From an uncultured Collinsella sp. (GTDB lineage: Bacteria; Actinomycetota; Coriobacteriia; Coriobacteriales; Coriobacteriaceae), in contig CAJKFS010000005.1 of the NCBI GenBank assembly GCA_905199225.1, positions 15,455-79,454 of the forward strand: 64,000 nucleotides of DNA, given 5' to 3'. The position numbers and the translations under genes are program-made. The notes beneath the pieces are model-generated. The model was not told the origin of the DNA. It ran no database searches and saw only the letters and a program-made list of their open reading frames with translations. Of the stretch, positions 26,176 through 34,525 are shown piece after piece (position 1 is the stretch's first letter; each line of letters opens with the position of its first letter).

Positions 26176-27247
26176 TGAGTATGTGATCCCGGAGCACTAC
26201 GAGGATCTCACTCCTGCTCCGCAGCTCGACCAGAAGACCCTCAACAAGATGGCTTGGCGCTCCTGCTTCCTGCAGGCATCGTTCAACTACGAGCGCATGC
26301 AGGCCGCTGGCTGGCTCTACTCCATCATCCCCGGTCTGGAGAAGATCCACACCAACAAGAACGACCTCGCGGCTTCCATGAGCCACAACCTGGAGTTCTT
26401 CAACACCCACCCGTTCCTTGTCACCTTTGTTATGGGCATCGTGCTTTCGCTCGAGCAGAACAAGGTTGACATCCCCACGATCCGCGCCGTCCGCGTCGCC
26501 GCAATGGGCCCGCTCGGTGGTATCGGTGACGCCCTGTTCTGGCTGACGCTCGTGCCTATCACGGCCGGCATCACCTCCAACATGGCCATCAACGGCAACG
26601 CCGCTGCACCGATCATCTTCCTGGTGATCTTCAACGTCGTCCAGTTCGCTCTGCGCTTCTGGCTCATGAACTGGTCCTACAAGCTTGGCACCAGCGCTAT
26701 TGACGCTCTGACCGCCAACATGCAGGCCTTCACGCGTGCCGCTTCCATCATGGGCGTCTTCGTCGTCGGTTGCCTGGTCGTCACCATGGGTGGCACCCAG
26801 ATCAACCTCCAGATCCCCAACGGCACCACCCGTGGTCTCTCCGCTACTACCGTGATCGTCTCCGAGAAGGAGGCCGAGAACTTCACCGGTATGGAGGGCA
26901 TCGATACCGAGACCGCTGAGGCCGGTACCATCGCCATGACCGATAAGGACGGCAACGCCCTTACCGCTTCCGATGCCGACGGCAACGCTGTCGAGTGCGG
27001 CGTCACCGATCTGGGTAACGGCATGGAGTCCGTGACCTACGGCACCGTTACCGAGGATCCGGTCAACTTCTCTGTTGCCGACACCCTCAACACCATCGTC
27101 CCGAAGCTCGTCCCGCTTATGCTTACGCTGCTGCTTTACTACATGTTCGCTAAGCACAGCTGGACCCCGACCAAGGGCATTCTCCTGCTCTTCGTCCTTG
27201 GCATCCTGGGCGCTGGCCCGCTTGGTCTCTGGCCGAGCATCTGGTAA
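26165..27247 (+). CDS. PTS mannose-family EIID component with a central insert
   Basis: 360 aa; family members are usually 270-305. The first 200 residues are standard IID: MAWRSCFLQASFNYERMQ, GMPFLVTF-like helix, AAMGPLGGIGDALFW. An insert of about 70 residues (roughly 225-300; Thr/Asp/Glu/Gly-rich, including TDKDGNALTASDADGNAVE) precedes the last membrane helices (LVPLMLTLLLYYMFAK). Such a loop would lie between membrane segments. ATG 26165 is supported by GGAGGTGA and sits inside the end of the IIC gene. A terminator follows. Confidence 0.9.
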   Translation: MASNEYVIPEHYEDLTPAPQLDQKTLNKMAWRSCFLQASFNYERMQAAGWLYSIIPGLEKIHTNKNDLAASMSHNLEFFNTHPFLVTFVMGIVLSLEQNKVDIPTIRAVRVAAMGPLGGIGDALFWLTLVPITAGITSNMAINGNAAAPIIFLVIFNVVQFALRFWLMNWSYKLGTSAIDALTANMQAFTRAASIMGVFVVGCLVVTMGGTQINLQIPNGTTRGLSATTVIVSEKEAENFTGMEGIDTETAEAGTIAMTDKDGNALTASDADGNAVECGVTDLGNGMESVTYGTVTEDPVNFSVADTLNTIVPKLVPLMLTLLLYYMFAKHSWTPTKGILLLFVLGILGAGPLGLWPSIW

Positions 27248-27312
27248 GGCTCTAGCTTGAGGGGTGTGTCCCTACGCGGCTCACACCCCGACCCCTTAAG
27301 CCATGTGTATGT

Positions 27313-27353
27313 TAAAAGCCGCGTGCTCGAAAGAGCGCGCGGCTTTTGTTTTC
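27313..27353 (+). terminator. Terminator after the aga PTS operon
   Basis: AAAAGCCGCG pairs with CGCGGCTTTT with a further inner stem, followed by GTTTTC. Confidence 0.88.
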
Positions 27354-27432
27354 TTAATGATTCGGGTGTGGCAGACAGATAATGCATAACACCCTAGGTA
27401 GTTAGCCGAATTCGAGCAAAAGGGAGGATAGG

Positions 27433-28164
27433 ATGGCGATCGGAGCGCGTAAGCAACCGCTGTACGATCAGCTGGTCGATATTCTGACCGAAAAGATTGA
27501 CCATGAATATCGCGCCGGTGACATGATTCCTTCCGAGCGCGAACTTTCGGAGCGCTATGGTCTCTCGCGCACTACGGTACGCCTGGCTCTGCAGGAACTG
27601 GAGCGTTTAGGACTGGTGGTTCGGCAGCACGGTCGCGGTACCTTTGTGACCGACCGTTCGGCAAAAGCAACCAATCTTATGCAGTCCTACAGCTTTACCG
27701 AGCAGATGCGCGCGATGGGTCGAGAACCCGAGACCACGATTCTCGAGTTTTGCGAGATGGAGGCCGATAAGAATCTGGCCGAGCATATGGGATTGCGCAT
27801 CGGTGATCGCATTTTTAAGCTCAAGCGCCTTCGCTCTGCCGACAACATGCCCATGATGGTCGAACGCAGCTATCTACCGGTTCGTCAATTTCTGTCCCTA
27901 AAGCGACCGCTGCTGGAGCGTAAGCCGCTTTACGATGTGATTGAGCAGGACTTTCAGCAAAAGATTCGCGTGGCCGAAGAGGAGTTCTATGCGAGCATAG
28001 CCCGTCCCACCGATGCCCACCTTTTGGGAATTGTCGAGGGCTCGCCTGTGCTCGATTTGGTCAGGACTACGTATAACGAGTCAAACGAGGTAGTGGAGTA
28101 CACACTCTCGGTTGCTCGTGCCGATCAGTTTAAATACAAGGTTTACCACCAGCGCAGTAACTAG
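27433..28164 (+). CDS. GntR/HutC family regulator with UTRA domain
   Basis: 243 aa. The N-terminal winged helix ([40 protein letters not shown], residues 8-60) is followed by a UTRA effector domain (from about residue 80) that binds phosphosugars such as GlcNAc-6-P or GalN-6-P in relatives (NagR, AgaR2-type). It sits between the PTS and agaS. Matching sites at 23911 and 28203 suggest it controls both units. Start ATG 27433 has GGGAGGA upstream. Confidence 0.9.
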   Translation: MAIGARKQPLYDQLVDILTEKIDHEYRAGDMIPSERELSERYGLSRTTVRLALQELERLGLVVRQHGRGTFVTDRSAKATNLMQSYSFTEQMRAMGREPETTILEFCEMEADKNLAEHMGLRIGDRIFKLKRLRSADNMPMMVERSYLPVRQFLSLKRPLLERKPLYDVIEQDFQQKIRVAEEEFYASIARPTDAHLLGIVEGSPVLDLVRTTYNESNEVVEYTLSVARADQFKYKVYHQRSN

Positions 28165-28202
28165 TGCTCGCATCGTTTCCATATGGTGATTCTTTGCATT
28201 TA

Positions 28203-28239
28203 ACTGGTTACTACCAGATAACCAACCGAAGTGTATAAT
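28203..28239 (+). promoter_or_regulatory. GntR operator and -10 box of agaS
   Basis: CTGGTTACTACCAGAT at 28204-28219 repeats the core of the site at 23911. TATAAT lies at 28234-28239, so the operator covers the -35 region, fitting repression. Confidence 0.65.
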
Positions 28240-28278
28240 TGCACGTCAGAGGATTACTTCTAGAGAGAGGTATTAGAA

Positions 28279-29445
28279 ATGTTCGAGAAGAGTGTCGAGG
28301 AGCTCACCGAGCTCGGCGCCCAGATCACCACGGCCGAGATTGCTCAGCAGCCCGAGCTTTGGCGTGATACGCTCAACATCTATCGCGAGAACAAGGAGGC
28401 CATCGAGGCCTTCCTGGCCGAGGCTCGCGCTATGGGTGAGGGTCGTCTGTCCGTTGTCTTCACCGGTGCCGGTACGTCCGACTACGTTGGCGATACCTGC
28501 GCCCCGTACCTGCGTCACGCTGGCAACACTGATCTCTACGACTTTAAGCCCATCGCCACGACCGACATCGTGAGCGCCCCGCGCGACTTCCTGCGCGCCG
28601 AGGATCCCACGCTCGTGGTTTCCTTTGCCCGCTCTGGCAACAGCCCCGAGAGCCTTGCCGCCGTTGCCGTTGCCAAGGAGCTCGTCCACAACGTCAAGTT
28701 CCTCAACATCACCTGCGCTCCCGAGGGCAAGCTTGCCGTCGAGTCTGCCGATGATCCCAATGCGCTGACGCTGCTCATTCCGCGCGCCAACGACAAGGGC
28801 TTCGCCATGACCGGTTCTTATTCCTGCATGACCCTGCTCTCCACCCTTATTTTCGACACTGCCTCTGACGAGCAGAAGGCCGAGTGGGTCGAGACGATTG
28901 CCAAGATGGGCGAGGAGGTCATCTCCCGTGAGCCCGAGATCGCCGATTACCTGGCTGGCGATTTCAACCGCGTGACCTACTTGGGTTCTGGCTCCTTCGG
29001 TGGCCTTGCTCAGGAGAGCCAGCTCAAGATCCTCGAGCTCGCTCACGGTCTGGTCGCTACTTCCTACGACACCTCCATGGGCTATCGTCACGGACCTAAG
29101 TCCTTCGTCGACGATAAGACGCTCGTCTTCGTGTTCGTCAACAACGACGCCTACACCCGTCAGTACGACATCGACATCCTCAACGAGATCGGTGGCGACG
29201 AGATCGCTCAGCACACCATCGCCGTTCAGCAGGAAGGTGCCACCGTCTATGAGGGTGAGTCCTTCACCTTTAAGGGCTACGAGGCACTTCCCGAGGGTTA
29301 CCTTGCTCTGCCGTTCGTGATGTTTGCCCAGGCTATCAGCCTGCTCAACTCCGTCCGCGTGGGCAACACGCCCGATACGCCGAGCCCCACCGGCACGGTC
29401 AACCGCGTGGTTAAGGGCGTGACGATTCACCCCTTCACCGCTTAA
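28279..29445 (+). CDS. agaS: AgaS, galactosamine-6-phosphate deaminase/isomerase
   Basis: 388 aa with two SIS domains. The first has FTGAGTSDYVGD (about 61-72) and SFARSGNSPES (about 115-125); the second has YLGSGSFGGLAQES and SMGYRHGPKSFVD (about 265-277), hallmarks of AgaS within the isomerising sugar-phosphate family. AgaS converts galactosamine-6-P to tagatose-6-P plus ammonia. Its neighbours fit: NagA/AgaA deacetylates GalNAc-6-P and the LacC-type kinase acts on tagatose-6-P. It begins 10 bases after an AGAGAGG site and is followed by a terminator. Confidence 0.92.
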   Translation: MFEKSVEELTELGAQITTAEIAQQPELWRDTLNIYRENKEAIEAFLAEARAMGEGRLSVVFTGAGTSDYVGDTCAPYLRHAGNTDLYDFKPIATTDIVSAPRDFLRAEDPTLVVSFARSGNSPESLAAVAVAKELVHNVKFLNITCAPEGKLAVESADDPNALTLLIPRANDKGFAMTGSYSCMTLLSTLIFDTASDEQKAEWVETIAKMGEEVISREPEIADYLAGDFNRVTYLGSGSFGGLAQESQLKILELAHGLVATSYDTSMGYRHGPKSFVDDKTLVFVFVNNDAYTRQYDIDILNEIGGDEIAQHTIAVQQEGATVYEGESFTFKGYEALPEGYLALPFVMFAQAISLLNSVRVGNTPDTPSPTGTVNRVVKGVTIHPFTA

Positions 29446-29462
29446 TCGCGTCCCCCTGTAAG

Positions 29463-29505
29463 GGCGCCCGTCCGCTCATAACGGCGGGCGGGCGCTTTTT
29501 GTTTT
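29463..29505 (+). terminator. Terminator after agaS
   Basis: GCGCCCGTCCG pairs with CGGGCGGGCGC (one slip), followed by TTTTTGTTTT. Confidence 0.9.
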
Positions 29506-29562
29506 ACGTGAGCTGGGTATAAGCATTACCACAGTCAACTGCTTTAGAAGCGAGGAGTGCAT

Positions 29563-30732
29563 ATGAGCACGTACGCAATTAAGGCTGACAAGTTCTTCTT
29601 GCCGGCAGGCCCGCAACTGGGCGGCTATCTTATGGTCGAGGATGGCGTTTTTGGCGCCTGGCAGGCCGACGAGCCCTCTTGCGAGATTAAGGACTACACG
29701 GGATCGTGGATCGCACCGGGTATGGTCGATACTCACATCCATGGCTTCTACAACCACTCAACTACCGATAACGATCCCGAGGGCATCGATATCAGCTCAA
29801 CCGAGCTCGCCCGTCGCGGTACCACCAGCTGGCTGCCCACGACGTTCACCGATGGCGTCGAACAGATCAAGGACGCCTGCGCTGCTATCGCCAAGGCGGA
29901 CGAGGGCCGCGGCCCCGACTTCTGCGGTGCCCGCATTCAGGGCATCTACCTGGAGGGCCCCTTCTTTACCATGAAGCACGTGGGCGCGCAGAACCCCGCT
30001 TACCTGATTGACCCCTCCGAGGAGGTTTTCGACCAGTGGCAGGAGGCTGCGGGCGGTCGCATCGTTAAGAGCGCCATGGCCGCCGAGCGCGACGGTGCCG
30101 CTGCTTATGCGGCTGCTCTGAACGCCAAGGGCGTGGTGACCAGCATCGGTCACTCCGACGCCACCTACGATGAGTGCATCGCCGCTATCAATGCCGGTGC
30201 CAGCTGCTTTACGCATACCTATAACGGCCAGCGCGGTCTGCATCACCGTGAGCCCGGTGTCGTGGGTGCTGCCATGTCCACGCCCGAGACCTACGCCGAG
30301 ATCATCTGTGACGGCAAGCACGTAAACCCTGCCGCCATCAAGGCACTGCTGCAGGCAAAGGGCTGGCAGCACACGGTGCTCATCACCGACTGCCTGGGCT
30401 GCGGCGGCATGCCCGAGGGCAGCTACACCAGTGGTGGCATGGACGTCATCATGAAGGACAACCTGTGCTGGCTCGCCGACGGCAAAAGCATTGCCGGCTC
30501 GGTGCTCACGCTTGCCCAGGGCGTCAAGAACATTGTCGATTGGGGCATCGCCAGCGCTGATATCGCCATTCGCATGGCAACCGAGGTGCCGGCTCGCTCT
30601 GCGCACATCGAGGATAAGTGCGGCAGCATCATGCCGGGTCGCGACGCCGACTTTGTCGTGTTCGACCATGAGCTCACCCTCGTCGAGACGTATGTTGGCG
30701 GCCAGAGCGTCGGCAACGCCTTTACCGATTAA
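29563..30732 (+). CDS. nagA: N-acetylgalactosamine/glucosamine-6-phosphate deacetylase
   Basis: 389 aa amidohydrolase. Metal and substrate motifs are MVDTHIHGFYNH (about 55-66), GIYLEGPFFTMKHVGA, TSIGHSDATYDEC, FTHTYNG, HHREPGVVGAA and the catalytic ITDCLGCGG loop with Asp. It removes acetate from the N-acetylhexosamine-6-phosphate that the PTS delivers. By context the substrate is GalNAc-6-P (AgaA role). ATG 29563 has GAGGAG six bases upstream. A second, broken copy of its last 42 codons lies at 33462-33590. Confidence 0.92.
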   Translation: MSTYAIKADKFFLPAGPQLGGYLMVEDGVFGAWQADEPSCEIKDYTGSWIAPGMVDTHIHGFYNHSTTDNDPEGIDISSTELARRGTTSWLPTTFTDGVEQIKDACAAIAKADEGRGPDFCGARIQGIYLEGPFFTMKHVGAQNPAYLIDPSEEVFDQWQEAAGGRIVKSAMAAERDGAAAYAAALNAKGVVTSIGHSDATYDECIAAINAGASCFTHTYNGQRGLHHREPGVVGAAMSTPETYAEIICDGKHVNPAAIKALLQAKGWQHTVLITDCLGCGGMPEGSYTSGGMDVIMKDNLCWLADGKSIAGSVLTLAQGVKNIVDWGIASADIAIRMATEVPARSAHIEDKCGSIMPGRDADFVVFDHELTLVETYVGGQSVGNAFTD

Positions 30733-30738
30733 CGATAG

Positions 30739-30777
30739 AAAAAGACGGCGGGCCCGAATCTGCTCGGACCCGCCGTA
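30739..30777. terminator. Bidirectional hairpin between convergent genes
   Basis: ACGGCGGG pairs with CCCGCCGT with further inner pairing. It lies between nagA and the minus-strand flavodoxin-like gene. Confidence 0.7.
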
Positions 30778-30807
30778 TGGGTTAAACGCTCAAAAGCACC
30801 TTAACAG

Positions 30808-31392
30808 TTACAGCTTGTTAACGATCTTCTTTGCCGTGCGCTTGACGCCGGCCACAAGACCCCCCGCGGGATGCTCCTTTTCGTATGCTAGACGCTTCTC
30901 GCGCTTGGCGTACTCTTCGACGATGATGTCGCCATACTCGTCTTCGATCTTGTCGAAGAAGTCGACGGCGCCCTTAATTTCCTCAGCGGTCGGGTGTCCC
31001 TTCTGGACGCCGCCGGTGAGTTTGAACGGCCCCCACGTATCAAAGCCGGGACAGCCGTAGACGCCCATAAAGATGGCCTGCCTCATGCGGCAGATGCCAT
31101 CGATATCCTTGCCGTACCACTTGTTTTTGCCACCGTAGGTCATAAGGCCAAACACCTTGTCCTGCGGCTGCAGCACGTTCGTGAGCACGCGTGCCATGTC
31201 CTTGTCGATCTCGGAGTAATAGATGCCCGTGGCGACACCGATCAGATGGTATTCGTGCAGGTCGGGGTACTCGTTTTTACCGAGTGACTTCACGTCGAGG
31301 GTATCGATCTCGGGGTGCGCCTCGACGATGGCGTCCACGAGCTTTTTCGTATTGCCGTGGTGGTGTGAGGCATAAAGGATGATGGTTCGCAT
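30808..31392 (-). CDS. Flavodoxin-like protein
   Basis: 194 aa. The N-terminus MRTIILYASHHHGNTKKLV has the phosphate-binding loop of flavodoxins (S-H-H-G-N-T pattern), and TYGGKN at about residue 88 fits the FMN-side loop. It probably binds FMN and carries electrons or acts as a small oxidoreductase. The C-terminal 60 residues are basic. ATG 31392 has AAAGG eight bases upstream; a much longer frame extension runs over the divergent epimerase gene and is rejected. Convergent with nagA. Confidence 0.85.
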   Translation of the reverse strand: MRTIILYASHHHGNTKKLVDAIVEAHPEIDTLDVKSLGKNEYPDLHEYHLIGVATGIYYSEIDKDMARVLTNVLQPQDKVFGLMTYGGKNKWYGKDIDGICRMRQAIFMGVYGCPGFDTWGPFKLTGGVQKGHPTAEEIKGAVDFFDKIEDEYGDIIVEEYAKREKRLAYEKEHPAGGLVAGVKRTAKKIVNKL

Positions 31393-31548
31393 AAGAAGGC
31401 CTTTCAGCTGTAATTGCATCAATGTCTGTATGGTACCCCGTTGCATGGCTGGGAAACCGGACGCATCGATGAACGTGCGGGTTTGTCCTTTGGTCAGGGC
31501 CGAGACGGGTTCTTGCGAGCAAAAAGCAGTTGTTCGAAAGGATGGACA

Positions 31549-32430
31549 ATGGAATACGCTCTCTCCAACGATTCGATTTCTATCAAGGTCTCCACGGCCG
31601 GTGGTTCGTTTACCTCGATTGAGGCTGGAGATCGCGAGTACTTGTGGCAGGGCGATCCCGCCGTGTGGTCCGGCCAGGCACCGATTTGCTTCCCGATTTG
31701 CGGAGGTTTGCGCGATAATAGCGCCATGACGTTTGCCGGACATCATGTGAAGCTCGCCCGCCATGGGTTTGCGCGCAAACAGGAGTGGAAGCTGCTGAGC
31801 CAGAGCGAGAACGAGCTGGCGATGTGCCTGGCTTCGGAGGATAACGCCGCGCTGCTGAGCGATTATCCGTATCCGTTTAAGCTTGTCGCCCGCTATACGC
31901 TCGAGGACGCCGCCGTGCGCGTCTCCTATGAGGTTACCAACGAGGGCACCGAGGACATGCCTTTCTTTATCGGTGGACACCCCGGCTTTAGGTGCCCGCT
32001 CGATGAGGGCGAGGCCTATACGGACTACGAGTTGCGTTTTGAGAAAGACGAGGCTGCTGAGCTTTGCGCTGCCGTCCCCTCGACTGGCTTGATTGACGTG
32101 ACCAACCGCTCCAAGAACCCCATGGTGGGAAAGACGCTGCCTCTGTCACATGAGCTCTTCGATTTTGCGGAGACCATCTTTGACGTGCTCGAGAGCCGTC
32201 AGGTCACGCTTTCCAAAAAGGGCGAGGACAAGGGTGTTCGCCTGAGCTTTGAGGGCTTCCCGTACCTCATTGTGTGGAGCAAGCCCGAGGGTGATTTTGT
32301 GGCAGTTGAGCCCTGGGGCGGTCTTTCGACCTGCTCCGATGAGGACGACGTGCTTGAGCACAAGCGCGGCTGCCTTATCGCCAAGCCCAAAGAAACCATC
32401 GTGCGCTCGTTCACAATCGAGATTCTGTAG
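31549..32430 (+). CDS. LacX-like aldose 1-epimerase family protein, copy 1
   Basis: 293 aa. The conserved AGGSFTSIEAGDREYLWQ (residues 16-33), WSGQAPICFPICGGLRD (about 40-56), KLARHGFARKQEW and the GGHPGFRCPLDEGE motif match the LacX branch of the aldose epimerase superfamily, often found at the end of lac tagatose operons. It probably interconverts sugar anomers; the substrate is unknown. ATG 31549 has AAAGGA six bases upstream. It forms a pair with the kinase gene 60 bp on. A paralogue is at 62071. Confidence 0.85.
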   Translation: MEYALSNDSISIKVSTAGGSFTSIEAGDREYLWQGDPAVWSGQAPICFPICGGLRDNSAMTFAGHHVKLARHGFARKQEWKLLSQSENELAMCLASEDNAALLSDYPYPFKLVARYTLEDAAVRVSYEVTNEGTEDMPFFIGGHPGFRCPLDEGEAYTDYELRFEKDEAAELCAAVPSTGLIDVTNRSKNPMVGKTLPLSHELFDFAETIFDVLESRQVTLSKKGEDKGVRLSFEGFPYLIVWSKPEGDFVAVEPWGGLSTCSDEDDVLEHKRGCLIAKPKETIVRSFTIEIL

Positions 32431-32489
32431 TCGCATGTAGCCAATTCGTTTTGCAAGGCATAAGGAGCCTGCGAGATAAGGAGCTAGAA

Positions 32490-33425
32490 ATGATCCTCAC
32501 CGTTACGATGAACCCGTCCGTCGATACGCGCTATCAGCTCGATGAGCTCATTATCGACGACGTCAACCGCGTGACGCCCGAAAAGACCGCCGGCGGTAAG
32601 GGCCTCAACGTGGCCCGCGTCCTGGGCCAGCTGGGCGACGATGTCGTGGCAACCGGCTTGCTTGGTGGTCATATGGGCGCCTATATGGCCGAGCTCATGG
32701 ATGCTAACGGCATTAAGAATGATTTTGTGCCCATCAAGGGCGAGACTCGCATTTGTCTCAACATCCTCCACGCCGGCAACCAGACCGAGCTGCTCGAGAG
32801 CGGCCCGACGATTGCCCCCGAGGAGCTCGATGCCTTTACCGCCAAGTTCGCCGAGCTTGCGAGCAAGGCCGATGTCGTTACCATCTCGGGTTCGCTGCCC
32901 CGCGGCGTCGAGGCGGACTACTACGCTAAGATCACGGGCATTGCAGAGAACGCCGGCGCCAAGGTGCTGCTCGATACCTCGGGCGCCTCGCTCGAGGCTG
33001 CGCTCAAGTCCGAGGTCAAGCCTGAGCTGGTTAAGCCTAACCTGACCGAAATTAACGGCCTTCTGGGCACGAGCTTTACCACCGACGATGTGGACGAGCT
33101 CCGCGCCGCGCTCGCTTCTGACGCCCGCTTCTCCGATATCCCCTGGGTCGTCGTGTCCATGGGCGCTGCCGGCTCCGTTGGCTTCCACAATGGCCGTGCG
33201 TTCCGCGCAAAGACGCCCGATATCCCTGCCGTTAACGCAACGGGCTCTGGTGACTCCACTATCGCAGGCTTCGCGCATGCCATCGCTGCTGGCGCAGACG
33301 ACGAGACGGTGCTGCGAACCGCCAACACTTGCGGCAAGCTCAACGCCATGGATCCTATGACCGGCCATCTGGTCATGGACCGTTGGGACGAGGTCTACAA
33401 CGGCGTTGTCGTGACCGAGCTGTAA
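32490..33425 (+). CDS. lacC: Tagatose-6-phosphate kinase / 1-phosphofructokinase family, copy 1
   Basis: 311 aa PfkB-family sugar kinase. It starts MILTVTMNPSVDTRYQ and has the EKTAGGKGLNVARVL loop (about 35-49) and the GSGDSTIAGFAHA ATP-site motif with the catalytic Asp (about residue 253). LacC and FruK share this fold; the AgaS/NagA neighbourhood favours tagatose-6-P as substrate. AAGGAG lies six bases upstream of ATG 32490. Highly similar to the copy at 63009, with identical length. Confidence 0.87.
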   Translation: MILTVTMNPSVDTRYQLDELIIDDVNRVTPEKTAGGKGLNVARVLGQLGDDVVATGLLGGHMGAYMAELMDANGIKNDFVPIKGETRICLNILHAGNQTELLESGPTIAPEELDAFTAKFAELASKADVVTISGSLPRGVEADYYAKITGIAENAGAKVLLDTSGASLEAALKSEVKPELVKPNLTEINGLLGTSFTTDDVDELRAALASDARFSDIPWVVVSMGAAGSVGFHNGRAFRAKTPDIPAVNATGSGDSTIAGFAHAIAAGADDETVLRTANTCGKLNAMDPMTGHLVMDRWDEVYNGVVVTEL

Positions 33426-33436
33426 GGGCTTGGGCG

Positions 33437-33590
33437 TCGGTCCCGGCATCGCTTGCTAGCTCATGTCGACGACAAGTGCGATAGCATTATGTCGGGGCGC
33501 GACGCCGACGTTGTCGTGTTCAATCCCGACCTTACCCTGGTCGAGACGTATGTGGGCGGCAACAGCGTCGGTAACGCGTTTATCGAGTAG
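33437..33590 (+). pseudogene. Remnant of the nagA 3' end
   Basis: 33462-33590 reads HVDDKCDSIMSGRDADVVVF and on to VGNAFIE then stop, closely matching the last 42 residues of the intact nagA at 29563 (IEDKCGSIMPGRDADFVVF). A short stretch upstream (from about 33437) still aligns but out of frame. No start or ribosome site exists. It sits between lacC and yhcH, so a second nagA once ended here. Confidence 0.85.
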
Positions 33591-33622
33591 CCGCCAAAGA
33601 AACGATCCGAGAGGGGATTTAG

Positions 33623-34096
33623 ATGATTTACGGTGCATTGGGCGATATCGAGGAATACCGCGGAATGCTCAAGGGCCTCGATGTGCTGATTGACTGGCTC
33701 GAGGAGAACGATCCGGCGCAGCTCGAGGTAGGCAGCCATCCGATTCTGGGCGACAAGGTCTATGCGAACGTCATGGCTCCCACGACGCGTCCCGAGGCCG
33801 AGGCTCACTATGAGACGCATCAGCGCTATCACGACCTGCAGATCGATGTCGAGGGTCGCGAGGCCTTTAAGGTCGCTACGGGCAGCTTGACGCTGGTCCA
33901 GGAGTTTGACGAGAAGGACGACTACGATCTGGTCGATTCCGACGCCTCGATCGCCGGCGATCTTGCTGACGATAAGTTTGCACTGTTCGTTGCCGGCGAG
34001 CCTCATATGCCCACGCTCGAGTTCCCGGACGATGGCGCGCAGCCGGTCAAGAAGATCTGCTTTAAGCTGCTTGCAGATGCTTACTGGGAAGAGTAA
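33623..34096 (+). CDS. YhcH/YjgK/YiaL family protein (DUF386)
   Basis: 157 aa, cupin-like beta-barrel family often linked to sialic acid and amino-sugar operons. Motifs include ETHQRYHDLQIDVEG (about 71-85, with metal-binding His/Asp/Glu) and FALFVAGEPHMP (about 120-131). Relatives may act as anomerases or mutarotases on sugar acids. GAGAGGGG lies just upstream of ATG 33623. Placed after a nagA remnant, it was probably once nagA-yhcH. Confidence 0.88.
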   Translation: MIYGALGDIEEYRGMLKGLDVLIDWLEENDPAQLEVGSHPILGDKVYANVMAPTTRPEAEAHYETHQRYHDLQIDVEGREAFKVATGSLTLVQEFDEKDDYDLVDSDASIAGDLADDKFALFVAGEPHMPTLEFPDDGAQPVKKICFKLLADAYWEE

Positions 34097-34142
34097 CGAA
34101 CTGCTCGTGAGCTAGCGTGATTTCCCTTGGGGAACGCGTTTG

Positions 34143-34195
34143 AGCCCCGCTGATCGCGGTCCCCTTGGGGATTGCGGTTGGCGGGGCTTGTTGTT
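34143..34195 (+). terminator. Terminator after yhcH
   Basis: AGCCCCGC pairs with GCGGGGCT, with an inner CCCC/GGGG stem, followed by TGTTGTT. Confidence 0.7.
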
Positions 34196-34255
34196 GAGTA
34201 GGGGAGTTGCCGACGGCGTTGTGCTTGGATTGGCGGATGCGCGCTCGAAATCGGC

Positions 34256-34281
34256 AACAAAAAAGCCGCCCAAAGGCGGCT
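34256..34281 (-). terminator. Terminator of the tRNA-Thr gene
   Basis: On the minus strand GCCGCC pairs with GGCGGC and runs into TTTTTTG, 12 bases after the tRNA 3' end. Confidence 0.85.
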
Positions 34282-34292
34282 GTCTTGTGCAA

Positions 34293-34368
34293 TGGAGCCA
34301 GCGACCGGGCTCGAACCGGTGACCCCCGCTTTACGAGAGCGGTGCTCTACCAACTGAGCTACGCTGGC
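34293..34368 (-). tRNA. tRNA-Thr (anticodon CGT)
   Basis: The minus strand folds as a complete cloverleaf: acceptor GCCAGCG/CGCTGGC, D arm with AGCTCAGTTGGTAGAGC, anticodon stem CCGCT/AGCGG with loop CTCGTAA (anticodon CGT), T loop GGTTCGAGCCC and encoded CCA end. It reads ACG threonine codons. It lies convergent with yhcH and divergent from the orphan IIB gene. Confidence 0.97.
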
Positions 34369-34525
34369 GGCCATGTGATGACGCAACTGAGGCGTCAACG
34401 GCTGTCTATGATACGGGACATCGCACATCCGCGCAAGGGTTCTGACGGCTTTTCTCACTTTAAATGCACTAATATTGGAGACGTGATGTCTTGCTCTTAC
34501 GGGTCTCAAAGAGAATGGGGCAGCG

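Noticed and set aside
30808..31980. Long flavodoxin gene starting at 31980
   Set aside because: The extra N-terminal part overlaps the divergent epimerase gene and lacks homology; ATG 31392 has a good ribosome site and starts the flavin-binding strand.
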